This document shows, one piece after another, positions 1-8,236 of a stretch of DNA of 64,000 nt. Positions within the stretch are counted from its first letter, which is position 1; each line of letters begins with the position of its first letter. The notes below the pieces were generated by a model. That model was not told the origin of the DNA, ran no database searches, and was given only the letters and a program-made list of their open reading frames with translations. Location: NCBI GenBank assembly GCA_036526135.1, contig DATCZA010000061.1, positions 5,611 to 69,610 of the forward strand. Direction: 5' to 3'. This DNA comes from UBA2965 sp036526135. Its GTDB lineage: Bacteria; Pseudomonadota; Gammaproteobacteria; Pseudomonadales; Azotimanducaceae. The position numbers were made by a program, and so were the translations under genes.

Positions 1-290
1 CCGGGCTGTTTGAATCCTCTGGACGTGCTCAATGCAACGTCTTTGAGGGAAACGTCACCCTCCCCGCCCATGGGACCGTGCCCGGACGAGAAATGCTTGC
101 CGGCGGCCGCCACGATGATCACCCTCACGGCATCGTCCGAGGCTGCCTGATCGAGCGCCGCGTTGAGATCGTAGAGCATCTGCAGGTTCTGGGCGTTGGC
201 CATCTCCGGGCGATTCAGAACGATGCGTGCGATACGCTCAGTCGGCTGCTCGTAAAGGACCGCCTTGTACTCAACACTGGCTGCGCTCAT
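1..290 (-). CDS. enoyl-CoA hydratase/isomerase family protein, N-terminal part (cut by window edge)
   Basis: Only the first 96 codons are in the window; the gene runs off the left edge. The visible part matches the N-terminal half of the crotonase fold: an opening beta strand ending in LNRPEMANAQN, then a helix and the strand VRVIIVAAAGKHFSSGH, where the family normally has the first oxyanion-hole segment (A-F-S-A/S-G). The expected role is hydration of 2-enoyl-CoA in beta-oxidation or a related crotonase reaction. The start ATG is preceded by GGAGAAATCC, a good ribosome binding site. It lies about 110 bases downstream of an acyl-CoA dehydrogenase on the same strand, so the two probably form an operon performing consecutive steps. 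Substrate cannot be told from the visible part. Confidence 0.85.
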   Translation of the reverse strand, partial: MSAASVEYKAVLYEQPTERIARIVLNRPEMANAQNLQMLYDLNAALDQAASDDAVRVIIVAAAGKHFSSGHGPMGGEGDVSLKDVALSTSRGFKQP

Positions 291-402
291 GGATTTCTCC
301 CTAACGGACTAAAAATCTTCGACCTCCCGGGCACACGGCCTCTTGAGGACCACCGCGGCGTGGCGACGGCACGCCCGGCTCTCCGGCACTGGACATGAAC
401 AC

Positions 403-1560
403 TCAGAAGGAGCGCGGCAGATCGAGCACATGCTCGCCGATAAAGCTCAAAATGAGGTTCGTGGATATCGGCGCGATCTGGTAGAGCCGGGTCTCGCGGA
501 ACTTGCGCTCGATGTGATACTCCTTGGCGAAAGCGAAGCCGCCGTGGGTCTGCATGCACACATCGCCGGCTCGCCACGAGCTTTCAGACGCGAGCATCTT
601 CGCCATGTTTGCCTCAGCGCCGCACGGCTGACCGGCATCGAACATCCGGGCGGCCTTGTCCACCATCAGGGAAGCCGCCTCCACGTCCGCATAGCAGCGC
701 GCGATGGGAAACTGGACGCCCTGGTTCTGCCCGATGGGTCGATCGAACACCATCCGCTCCCTGGCGTACGCGCAGGCTTTGTCGATGAAATAGCGCCCAT
801 CGCCGATGCACTCGGCGGCTATGAGGATGCGTTCAGCGTTCATGCCGTCGAGAATCACCTTGAATCCGCGGCCTTCCTCACCGAGCAGGCTCTCACGAGG
901 TATGACGAGATCATCGAAGAAGAGCTCGCAGGAGTGATGGTTGATCATGGATTCAATCGGGCGGATGGTCAGGCCGTTGCCCTCGGCAGCCTTGACGTCG
1001 ACGATGAATGCGGAGAGCCCCTCGGTCTTCTTGGTCACCTCTTCCTTGGGCGTAGTGCGCGCCAGAAGCACCATCAGATCTGAGTGCTGAATCCGGCTGA
1101 TCCAGACTTTCTGCCCGTTGACCACGTAGGAATCGCCGTCAAGGCGTGCCGTGGTTTTCAGGCTGGTGGTATCCGTACCCGTGGTCGGCTCGGTCACTCC
1201 GAAGCTCTGCAGGCGCAGCTCCCCGGAAGCGATTTTGGGCAGGTATTTCCGTTTCTGCTCGTCGTTTCCGTGACGCAGTACCGAACCCATCACGTACATC
1301 TGAGCGTGGCACGCGCCTGCGTGGGCGCCCGATCGGCAGACCTCTTCCATAACCGCCGCGGCCTCGAGCACGCCGAGCCCGGCTCCCCCGTACTCCTCCG
1401 GAATCAGCACGGTGAGGAACCCCGACGTGGTCAGCTCTTTGACGAACTCGGTGGGATAGCCGTTGATTCGATCGAGTTCCAGCCAGTAATCCTCGCCATA
1501 CTGCGCACACAGCTGCCTGACGGCATTGCGGATCTCCGCGAGCTCGTTTTCCTTTGACAT
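403..1560 (-). CDS. acyl-CoA dehydrogenase family protein
   Basis: This 385-residue flavoprotein of the acyl-CoA dehydrogenase family would oxidise an acyl-CoA to the 2-enoyl-CoA. The FAD/substrate motif GVTEPTTGTDTTSLK (residues 121-135) and the C-terminal QTHGGFAFAKEYHIERKFRE segment are clear. At the usual catalytic-glutamate site near the C terminus (family Y-E-G-T) the sequence is Y360-Q-I-A. A glutamate occurs instead in helix G (NAER, E243), the position used by isovaleryl-CoA and long-chain acyl-CoA dehydrogenases. I chose the ATG after GGGGAAGTGCG rather than an in-frame start 42 codons upstream, because the added N-terminal residues look non-coding. It is followed by an enoyl-CoA hydratase gene, consistent with beta-oxidation. 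Chain length or branching preference is not evident. Confidence 0.93.
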   Translation of the reverse strand: MSKENELAEIRNAVRQLCAQYGEDYWLELDRINGYPTEFVKELTTSGFLTVLIPEEYGGAGLGVLEAAAVMEEVCRSGAHAGACHAQMYVMGSVLRHGNDEQKRKYLPKIASGELRLQSFGVTEPTTGTDTTSLKTTARLDGDSYVVNGQKVWISRIQHSDLMVLLARTTPKEEVTKKTEGLSAFIVDVKAAEGNGLTIRPIESMINHHSCELFFDDLVIPRESLLGEEGRGFKVILDGMNAERILIAAECIGDGRYFIDKACAYARERMVFDRPIGQNQGVQFPIARCYADVEAASLMVDKAARMFDAGQPCGAEANMAKMLASESSWRAGDVCMQTHGGFAFAKEYHIERKFRETRLYQIAPISTNLILSFIGEHVLDLPRSF

Positions 1561-1680
1561 CGCACTTCCCCGGAACCAGGCGGAACGATACTGCATGCGA
1601 CACCGCGATTCACGTTCCAGCGCCAACTCGGTCCCGCGCTCCCGCAAAACGATGAGGCCACCGGACGTCGCGCAGCCAGT

Positions 1681-1760
1681 TAACAAACTTTTACAACCTC
1701 CATTTTTATAAATTAATTCATTATTTTCATGAGGTTACGAATTTTTTCTCAATCATTTTC
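1681..1760. promoter_or_regulatory. AT-rich divergent promoter region
   Basis: This roughly 80-base stretch is strikingly A+T-rich (runs such as TTTTTATAAATTAATTCATTA) in an otherwise GC-rich window. It separates the leftward acyl-CoA dehydrogenase gene from a rightward small secreted-protein gene, so it very probably holds their promoters. I cannot assign -35 and -10 boxes with confidence. Confidence 0.4.
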
Positions 1761-1822
1761 TGCTCATCGCAAATCCATGGTATTTGGGACGTTTCCGCAG
1801 CCTTCTGTGACACATTTGCACC

Positions 1823-2125
1823 ATGGCTAAAACGTCAAAACATCTGATCGGATCAATGGCCGTCGTTCTGGCAATGGGTTGCGCCGCAAATGCCATCGCC
1901 GACGAAGAAGCCGTTGACTCCCTGCAGTTCGAGGAAACGTTCGGGTTCGACATCAGCCAGTATCAGCTCGACGATTACACCGAGGTAACCGGGTGGAGAC
2001 TGTCCGACAGGTGGTATTTCGGCCGTCAGAAGGGGGTCGACTCGGGTCTGGGTTTCGTCTGGCAGGACGAGGCTGACCAGATGAGCATATCGACCAACGG
2101 CATCCGCTTCACGCGCCGTTTCTGA
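1823..2125 (+). CDS. small secreted protein of unknown function
   Basis: A 100-residue protein with a typical signal peptide: positively charged start (MAKTSKH), a hydrophobic stretch SMAVVLAMGCAANA and a probable cleavage site after AIA (about residue 26). The mature part is about 74 residues, acidic and aromatic-rich (FGFDISQYQLDDYTEV, DRWYFGRQ), with no cysteines. It ends in a run of alternating polar and hydrophobic residues. I do not recognise the family. It stands alone between the AT-rich region and an amidohydrolase gene. There is no strong Shine-Dalgarno sequence; the signal peptide supports the chosen ATG. It probably lies in the periplasm or outer membrane. Confidence 0.65.
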   Translation: MAKTSKHLIGSMAVVLAMGCAANAIADEEAVDSLQFEETFGFDISQYQLDDYTEVTGWRLSDRWYFGRQKGVDSGLGFVWQDEADQMSISTNGIRFTRRF

Positions 2126-2231
2126 GTATCCGGTCCGCCTCTCAGGGAGGGCCTTCCGGTCCCCCACAGCCGGTCGTCCGCGTTACCCGATACGGGTAGT
2201 ATTAGCTCGTAATCCCCTACGGAGCCCGTCG

Positions 2232-3434
2232 ATGCCCGTCACCATTCCTGACCCCGATCCGAACAACGCCTGGCGGCTCGAGACTCCAGGCAGCCAAGGC
2301 TGGACGCGCACCGCACGTGCAACCGACCCCGATCGTTACTTCGTCGTCTCCGCAGACGGCCATGTGCAGGAGCCATCGGATCTGTGGCGAACGCGCATGG
2401 ACGCGAAGTACCGCGATCGCCTGCCCGGTGTCGCCATGGACGCTAAGGGCCAAAAGTTCCAGAAGACGGAGGGCTTTCGGCCTCTGCGGCTGCAGAACAT
2501 CAAGTTCGAAGGTGAGGACGCTCTGCGCAACCAATCCGGCCATACACCCGAAGAGCGTCTGGCCGATCTTGCAGCGGACGGCGTCGATTGCGAAATCCTG
2601 TTTCCGAACAAAGGGCTGACCATGTGGGCCACACCGGATGCCGCCTTCAGCCAGGCCATGTGCCGGGTGTTCAACGATTGGGCATGGGAAGTTTTCGGCC
2701 CTTACAACGATCGGCTCGCGCCCATGGCCTGCGTGGCGAGCGCCGACATACCCGGAGCAGTCGAGGAGATTCAGCGCTGCGCCAGGTTGGGCTTTCGCGG
2801 CGTGACCCTTCCCTGCAAACCGGTGTGGGGCGCTCCGGATCACGAGGCGCTCAACTACAACCTGCCGGATTTCGATCCGCTGTGGGCATGCGTGCAGGAT
2901 GCGGGTCTGCCGGTCACCTTCCACGTTTCCACCGGGCGCGATCCGCGCACGGCTCGCGGCAATGGCGGCGCCGTCATCAACTACGCCGTGCATTCGCTGG
3001 CCCCGACCATGGAGCCCATCGCCAACATCTGCGCGTCCGGCGTGATCGATCGTTTCCCGAAGCTCCGGTTCGGAACCATAGAGGCGGGCATCGGGTGGGT
3101 GCCCTGGACCCTCGCGGCGCTGGACGAAGCCTACAAAAAACACCACATGTGGGTGAGGCCGAAGCTCAAGATGCTACCCAGCGACTACTTCCGGCAGAAC
3201 GGCTTCGCCAGCTTCCAGGAGGATCAGCCCGGGCTGGACCTCGCCCGCGAGCATCGGCTGATCGACAATTTTCTGTGGGCAAACGACTATCCCCACCACG
3301 AGGGCACATGGCCTCATTCGGCCGAGGCCATCGAGCGAACCATGGGCCACCTGACGGATTCCGAGAGAGCAAAGATCTTGGGTCTCAACGCGGCAAGTAT
3401 CTTCGGCTTCGAGGTCCCGCGGGGGAAGGCCTAG
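2232..3434 (+). CDS. amidohydrolase family protein (Amidohydro_2 type)
   Basis: This 400-residue protein belongs to the metal-dependent amidohydrolase_2 family, which includes decarboxylases and hydrolases of aromatic or CoA-linked acids. Visible motifs are VVSADGHVQEP near residue 40 (the family S-x-D-x-H metal motif), GFRGVTLPCKP in the middle, VTFHVSTG, and the late metal/active-site segment WANDYPHHEGTWPHS around residues 345-360. An Asp there usually completes the metal site. The ATG has GGAG seven bases upstream. The gene converges on a small NTF2-like gene three bases away. Such proteins are common in lipid and terpenoid catabolic gene sets, which fits the window, but the substrate is not predictable. 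Confidence 0.88.
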   Translation: MPVTIPDPDPNNAWRLETPGSQGWTRTARATDPDRYFVVSADGHVQEPSDLWRTRMDAKYRDRLPGVAMDAKGQKFQKTEGFRPLRLQNIKFEGEDALRNQSGHTPEERLADLAADGVDCEILFPNKGLTMWATPDAAFSQAMCRVFNDWAWEVFGPYNDRLAPMACVASADIPGAVEEIQRCARLGFRGVTLPCKPVWGAPDHEALNYNLPDFDPLWACVQDAGLPVTFHVSTGRDPRTARGNGGAVINYAVHSLAPTMEPIANICASGVIDRFPKLRFGTIEAGIGWVPWTLAALDEAYKKHHMWVRPKLKMLPSDYFRQNGFASFQEDQPGLDLAREHRLIDNFLWANDYPHHEGTWPHSAEAIERTMGHLTDSERAKILGLNAASIFGFEVPRGKA

Positions 3435-3437
3435 GAG

Positions 3438-3836
3438 TCAGGCGTCCAGGCGGCGAACGACCGCGTCGCGCGGCGGCGGGTCTCCGCAGGGCCCCGACTG
3501 ATGGTGGACTAGGCGCGCTTCGCCGTTCTCAGCGATGAACAGGTTCATGGCGACCAGCACCGTCCCTGGCAGAACCTCGTAACAGACCACCGCAATGCCA
3601 CTGCCGAACTCCACCGCCCGGGCGCCGTAGAACTCCACCTCGGGCTGATCGGGATTAGCGAGGATCTGTCGCCAGCTGTCGATGACCGACTCACGGCCTA
3701 CAAGCGCCGGCCACCCGGGATGAATGCAGACAAGCGGGTGCTGCCGTGACCAGAGCTGCTCCATGGCATCCGAGTCGCCGGCCGCGAAAGCGAGATAGAA
3801 CGACTCGTTGGCAAACAGTGCTTCGTTCGGATGCAT
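3438..3836 (-). CDS. NTF2-like / SnoaL-like domain protein
   Basis: A 132-residue single-domain protein with the nuclear-transport-factor-2 cone fold pattern: helix EALFANESFYLAFAAGDSDAMEQLW, then the typical H-P-L-V-C-I-H-P-G-W segment, a helix (ESVIDSWRQIL) and paired beta strands to the C terminus. A member of the SnoaL_3 group is likely. These act as small-molecule isomerases or cyclases, or simply as ligand-binding proteins. The chosen ATG (MHPNEAL) removes 73 upstream residues that do not resemble the family. Those upstream codons overlap the divergent phosphatase gene. The function is unknown. Confidence 0.75.
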   Translation of the reverse strand: MHPNEALFANESFYLAFAAGDSDAMEQLWSRQHPLVCIHPGWPALVGRESVIDSWRQILANPDQPEVEFYGARAVEFGSGIAVVCYEVLPGTVLVAMNLFIAENGEARLVHHQSGPCGDPPPRDAVVRRLDA

Positions 3837-3954
3837 GATGGCGCGAGTATCCACGCTCTGGGAGAATGGCTCAAGGCGAGTTCGCCCGGCGTCCGTCGTT
3901 GCAAATGGAGCCGGCTTTTCGTGAAATGGGGGCGACTCGGGTCGGACTTCTGCT

Positions 3955-5808
3955 TTGAGCACGCTGCACAAACCCACTTGCCTGATCGCTCTTTTTCTGA
4001 GCGTGACGCTCATGACGCCACCGGGCTGGACGGCGGCCAGGGAAATCGGTCCCAATCACTGGGCCGGCGTGTCTCGCGTCGTTGCGTTCGGAGACGTCCA
4101 CGGCGCGCACGACCAGATGGTCACCGCATTGGAATCCGCTGGCGTGGTCGACGCCGAGCTCAACTGGGCCGCCGGCGACACGCATCTGGTGAGCCTCGGC
4201 GATCTGCTCGATCGGGGCGCGCATTCCCGGCAGACCATGGATCTGCTGATGAGATTGCAGAGGCAGGCCAAGGGAGCAGGCGGCCGGGTGCACGTCGTCC
4301 TGGGCAATCACGAGCTCATGAATCTGACCGGCGACATGCGCTACGTGGCCGCCGATGAGTTTGCGGCGTTTGCAGACGATGAAGATCCGTCGGTGCGCGA
4401 GGCGGCGCGCGAGGCGTTTGTCGCCGCGGCGGACCCCGCTTCCGGCAAGGACCCATCTGTGGAGTTCGACGAGCGGTACCCGGCCGGATACTTTGGTCAC
4501 CGGGCGGGATTTGCCGCGGCCGGCAGCTACGGAGACTGGCTGCTGCAGCTGCCGCTGATGGTGGTCGTCAACGAGACCGCATTCGTCCACGGCGGGCTCC
4601 CCGCGCTGATCGCCGATCAGACGCTCGAAGAGATCAACCGGCAGTACCAAAGGGACCTTGGCGAGATCATGGCGTTGGGCGGCCGGCTGGCCGATGCAGG
4701 ATGGGTCAGCGCCGAGCGCGATCTGCTGCTGCAGGACGATGCGGTGCTGGCGCGGCTGGAAGCCGCCGCCGAGGGAGACGACGGCGATCTTTCCCGAGCG
4801 GGCACGCGTTTCATTGAGCTCGTAAGAGGCCCCCTCTTCGGATCCCGAGGACCGAACTGGTATCGAGGCACCGCCATGTGCCACGCCTCCCTCGAAGAGA
4901 CGGTGTTGAAGGCTGCGCTGAAAGCCCTGGGAGCAAAGCGCGTGGTCGTGGGTCATACCCCCACGTCGAACCGCCGCGTTCAGCAGCGAATGGACGGTCG
5001 CGCGATCCTTGCCGATACCGGCATGCTCCGCTCTTACTACAGTGGCCAACCCGCCCCGGTGGTGCTGACCGGCGACGATATCGAGATTCTCTACCCTCTG
5101 AGTGAAACCCGCGCCGATGCTCCTGACGTCATCGACCCGCTGGCACGCTACGGGCTGGATCAGCCGCGGCTGGAGGCCGTCATGAGCAATGCAGCCATCG
5201 CAGAAGTCAGCACCGCCGGGACGGGCCAGCGGTTTACCACCGTCACGCTGCTCGACGAAGGCAAACGGTACGAGTTCGCGTTCGAACGCGGCCAGGGTTC
5301 AGACAACGATCGCAAGGTCGGCGCTTACCGCCTGTCCCGCCTGCTCGAGCTCAACGTCGTGCCCGTAACGGTCAGCCGCACCGTCGAGGGCGCCAAAGGC
5401 GTGCTCATCGCCCTGCCGGAGAAGCGCGTTTCGGAGACCGAGCGGGCAAACCAGGGACTGAGCCGTTCGAACTGGTGCAGCTTCGGCAATGACTACCAGC
5501 TGATGTACGCTTTCGACGCGCTGATTCGCAACGAGCAGCGTACTACCGATACGATGATCTACGACCAGGAAGACTGGCAGCTGACGCTCATCGGCCACGA
5601 GGCGAGCTTTGGCAACGGCACCGACCTGCCCGCCTACCTGGCGGCGGTAGAAAAGATCCTACCGGCAGCCATGGCCGCGCGCATGGCAGCCATGAACGAA
5701 GACAGCCTCACGGCTGCCTTAGGCGACCAGCTGAGCAAACGGCAGATTCGCGCGTTGCTCAAGCGGAGGGACCGAATGATCAAAGACTGGCAGCTCCAGG
5801 CTCTGTAA
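3955..5808 (+). CDS. exported metallophosphoesterase fused to a degenerate kinase-like domain
   Basis: A 617-residue, two-domain protein with an N-terminal signal peptide (hydrophobic residues about 9-21, cleavage near residue 28). Residues 40-380 are a calcineurin-like phosphoesterase with the metal motifs GDVHG (46-50), GDLLDRG (82-88), GNHE (117-120), VHGG (211-214) and GHT (333-335). The C-terminal part (about 430-617) resembles a bacterial kinase-like family related to HipA/FAM20-type folds. It shows KVGAYRLSRLLELNVVPVTV, FDALIRNEQR, WQLTLIGHEASF and the terminal LLKRRDRMIK. The family's catalytic N-x-D-R and I-D-H appear as N-E-Q-R (Q528) and I-G-H (G547), so phosphotransfer activity is probably lost. 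The start is TTG, chosen because it directly precedes the signal peptide. It overlaps the next gene by one base (TAATG). Confidence 0.85.
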   Translation: MSTLHKPTCLIALFLSVTLMTPPGWTAAREIGPNHWAGVSRVVAFGDVHGAHDQMVTALESAGVVDAELNWAAGDTHLVSLGDLLDRGAHSRQTMDLLMRLQRQAKGAGGRVHVVLGNHELMNLTGDMRYVAADEFAAFADDEDPSVREAAREAFVAAADPASGKDPSVEFDERYPAGYFGHRAGFAAAGSYGDWLLQLPLMVVVNETAFVHGGLPALIADQTLEEINRQYQRDLGEIMALGGRLADAGWVSAERDLLLQDDAVLARLEAAAEGDDGDLSRAGTRFIELVRGPLFGSRGPNWYRGTAMCHASLEETVLKAALKALGAKRVVVGHTPTSNRRVQQRMDGRAILADTGMLRSYYSGQPAPVVLTGDDIEILYPLSETRADAPDVIDPLARYGLDQPRLEAVMSNAAIAEVSTAGTGQRFTTVTLLDEGKRYEFAFERGQGSDNDRKVGAYRLSRLLELNVVPVTVSRTVEGAKGVLIALPEKRVSETERANQGLSRSNWCSFGNDYQLMYAFDALIRNEQRTTDTMIYDQEDWQLTLIGHEASFGNGTDLPAYLAAVEKILPAAMAARMAAMNEDSLTAALGDQLSKRQIRALLKRRDRMIKDWQLQAL

Positions 5809-6452
5809 TGCGCAAGTCGACACGAGCATCTGCGCCCGTCTTCATCATCACGGTTTACTACGTCGTCCTCCTGGGCGGCTTCATGGCGGCATCCAGCTAT
5901 CTGCCCGGTCTGCGGGTATACCTCCCGGTCGACGGCATCTCAGAACTCATCGAGCGGGGCGGCGCCTCTTTCGAGCCCGTCGAGATCATCAGAACCGCCA
6001 TCGTCGAGGCACCCCATATGGCCCGGCTGGCCCTGGGCATGATCGGGGCCACCCTGTTGATGCTGCCCATCTCCTGGGTGTACTTCATCACCACGCCGAA
6101 GAGCGCCGTGGATCGCTCGTTTGCGCAGACGATGATCATGCTGCCCATCATCGTTGCCGGCATTGCCATGATCGTACAGAACAGCATCGCGCTGGCGTTC
6201 AGCCTGGCCGGCGTCGTGGCTGCGGTGCGATTCAGATTCACGCTGACACAGCCCTCTTACACGCTCTATATATTTGCCGCCATAACCATTGGTCTCGGCG
6301 GCGGCATTGCCGCTATCGAAATTTCGACGGTGGTCTCCATTGCCTTCGTCTACGCCACCATGCTCATGTGGATGTCGGACTACGGCGCGGATATGAATAC
6401 CAGCTTCTTCTCATTTCTGACGGGACGAGACCGTCGTGAAGAAGATCCTTAG
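5808..6452 (+). CDS. DUF4956-type integral membrane protein
   Basis: A 214-residue membrane protein with about five hydrophobic segments (roughly 10-30, 72-95, 108-127, 128-142 and 152-188). The signature FSLAGVVAAVRFRF (131-144) matches the DUF4956 family pattern in which a glycine-rich segment ends in V-R-F-R. Function is unknown. Family members are often encoded near VTC-type polyphosphate polymerases and CotH-like kinases. Here a phosphatase with a kinase-like domain lies immediately upstream (stop and start share one base) and a CotH-like gene is nearby, but no VTC gene is visible. The next gene starts inside this one. The likely location is the inner membrane. Confidence 0.8.
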   Translation: MRKSTRASAPVFIITVYYVVLLGGFMAASSYLPGLRVYLPVDGISELIERGGASFEPVEIIRTAIVEAPHMARLALGMIGATLLMLPISWVYFITTPKSAVDRSFAQTMIMLPIIVAGIAMIVQNSIALAFSLAGVVAAVRFRFTLTQPSYTLYIFAAITIGLGGGIAAIEISTVVSIAFVYATMLMWMSDYGADMNTSFFSFLTGRDRREEDP

Positions 6453-7296
6453 GGCTTTTGCCAGTCTGGCAGCCTGTATAGCCTTCAGTTTCCTTCCCGG
6501 ATGTGGTTCCCATGACGAAACCTTCGCGTTCGGCGGTTACCGCTTCGCCACCGATACCTTTCAGCAGTGGAAACTGCCGAAGTCCCTGAGGGAAATCTCG
6601 GGCCTTGCCGCCACCGCGGACGGGCGGCTGTTTACGCACGGCGACGAGAGAGCCGAGATTTACCAGATCGACTACCGGGACGGCAAGCTGGTGAAGTCGT
6701 TCAGGCTGGGAATCTCGTCGGACAGCAGGCCGGTCAAGGGCGATTTCGAAGGCATCGCCGTACGCGACAGCGAGCTATACCTGATTACCAGCAACGGGAT
6801 CCTCTACCGCTCACAGATCGGCGGCGACGGGTCGACGATGCCATACCAGACCTTCAATTCAGGCGCGGGGGATCTGTGTGAGGTTGAGGGCCTGGCCTAC
6901 CGCCCGCAAACGGACATGCTGCTGATCGCGTGTAAAGAGGTTCGCAAGGTGGAGTTCGAGGACAAGGTCGTCGTGCTGCAGTGGTCTCCGCAGACTCGGC
7001 GCCTGGAGCGCGACATGAGCATCCTGATCAATCAATCGTCCACGGGTGGCCGATTCAGCGCTTCCGGAATCAGCGTTTCGCCACGCAACGGTAATCTGCT
7101 ACTGGTCTCCGCTCGGCAGCGAAGGCTCCTTGAGGTGACACCTGAAGCCCACGTCGTCGCCGTATTATCGCTTCCCATGGAACGCTATCATCGACAAACT
7201 GAGGGCATCGAGGTGACGGGCAGCGGAACCCTCGTTCTAGCTGACGAGGGCGGAAATAAAAGGGGCCGACTTGGAACTTATCGAGGCAGAAATTAA
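6436..7296 (+). CDS. YjiK / SdiA-regulated-type lipoprotein, beta-propeller
   Basis: A 286-residue protein with a lipoprotein signal peptide: basic start, hydrophobic core and lipobox FLPGC with Cys23 as the lipidated residue. The mature part opens with WKLPKSLREISGLAATADG, the hallmark of the SdiA-regulated/YjiK family. It continues with propeller-like repeats (GDFEGIAV, CEVEGLAY, FSASGISV, RQTEGIEV) built on phytase-like blades. It would sit on a membrane facing the periplasm. The start is GTG, 17 bases inside the upstream DUF4956 gene. Its own 3' end overlaps the next gene by 26 bases, so these genes are translationally linked. The biochemical role of the family is not established. Confidence 0.82.
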   Translation: MKKILRAFASLAACIAFSFLPGCGSHDETFAFGGYRFATDTFQQWKLPKSLREISGLAATADGRLFTHGDERAEIYQIDYRDGKLVKSFRLGISSDSRPVKGDFEGIAVRDSELYLITSNGILYRSQIGGDGSTMPYQTFNSGAGDLCEVEGLAYRPQTDMLLIACKEVRKVEFEDKVVVLQWSPQTRRLERDMSILINQSSTGGRFSASGISVSPRNGNLLLVSARQRRLLEVTPEAHVVAVLSLPMERYHRQTEGIEVTGSGTLVLADEGGNKRGRLGTYRGRN

Positions 7297-8236
7297 GCCG
7301 CCCAAGACCATCATCATGGTCCACGGCCGCGGCTGGAAGCCTGCAAGGCAAGCGCTCGAGTCACTCTGGGTCGAATCTCTACGGACCGGCCTGCAACGTG
7401 ACGCGGAAAGCCAGTCGACAAGCGTTGCGCTGGATATGGCGAAGATCCAGATGGTCTATTATGGCGACCTGACCAACGCCATCAGGGCCGGGCGCGGAAA
7501 AGCCTATGACGAGGCCCTCGACCTTGCGGACCTGACCAACGCGCTGGACTCCCTGAAAGCGCTGCACACAGCCAAGAAGTTTCGACGCGCCCGTTACGAA
7601 GCCCTTCCTGGTCGCAGCTCGCTGGAGGAGTTTTTGGCCGACATCGGCGCACCGATTCTCTCCACACTGCGGCTGACCGACAAAGTCATCGGCCGGCGAA
7701 TGCCGGAGGTCGTCGCTTACTGGGACGATCGGGACGGTTTCAGCTCCCAAATCTGCGCGAGGCTCTTGAACGAGATCCGAAAAGCCAAGGACGAAGATTC
7801 CGACATTCTCGTCATTTCCCATTGCCTCGGCACGATCGCGGCGTATGACGCCTTCTGGGAACTCTCGCGCGGCCAAGATGCCGACCCGAGCGCAAAGATC
7901 GACACCTGGATCACCATGGGCTCTCCCCTCGGAGATGAGTTCGTCAAACGACAACTCGCCGGCGCCTCTGAAGCCGGCGAGCGCCGGTACCCCTGCAACA
8001 TTCTCAACTGGTACAACGTCGCTGCAGAGGACGATTTCACCTGCCATGACGAGACCGTTGCCAACGACTTCAGCCAGATGCTCGACTACCACCTGGTCAG
8101 TCGAATACGCGACTTCCGGATCTACAATCTGGCGCTTCGATACGGGCGCTCGAATCCGCACAACGCGCTCGGCTACCTCGTCCACCCCAGAGTGTCTAGC
8201 CTGGTCGGGGAATGGCTGCTTGCCGATCTGAGCTAG
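7271..8236 (+). CDS. alpha/beta-hydrolase-fold protein with Cys at the nucleophile position
   Basis: A 321-residue soluble protein with an alpha/beta-hydrolase pattern. There is an oxyanion-hole strand IIMVHGRGW near the N terminus, a nucleophile elbow DILVISHCLGTIAAYDAFW at about 177-195, and a following ITMGSPLGDEF strand as in lipase-like folds. The elbow reads S-H-C-L-G where G-H-S-x-G is expected, so the nucleophile would be cysteine. A candidate acid and histidine occur in the C-terminal third. The start is TTG preceded by AAAAGGGG, giving a 26-base overlap with the lipoprotein gene; an ATG 15 codons later (MVHGRG) would cut the first beta strand. Its TAG stop lies within the tetranucleotide CTAG shared with the convergent gene's stop. 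Substrate unknown. Confidence 0.75.
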   Translation: MELIEAEIKPPKTIIMVHGRGWKPARQALESLWVESLRTGLQRDAESQSTSVALDMAKIQMVYYGDLTNAIRAGRGKAYDEALDLADLTNALDSLKALHTAKKFRRARYEALPGRSSLEEFLADIGAPILSTLRLTDKVIGRRMPEVVAYWDDRDGFSSQICARLLNEIRKAKDEDSDILVISHCLGTIAAYDAFWELSRGQDADPSAKIDTWITMGSPLGDEFVKRQLAGASEAGERRYPCNILNWYNVAAEDDFTCHDETVANDFSQMLDYHLVSRIRDFRIYNLALRYGRSNPHNALGYLVHPRVSSLVGEWLLADLS

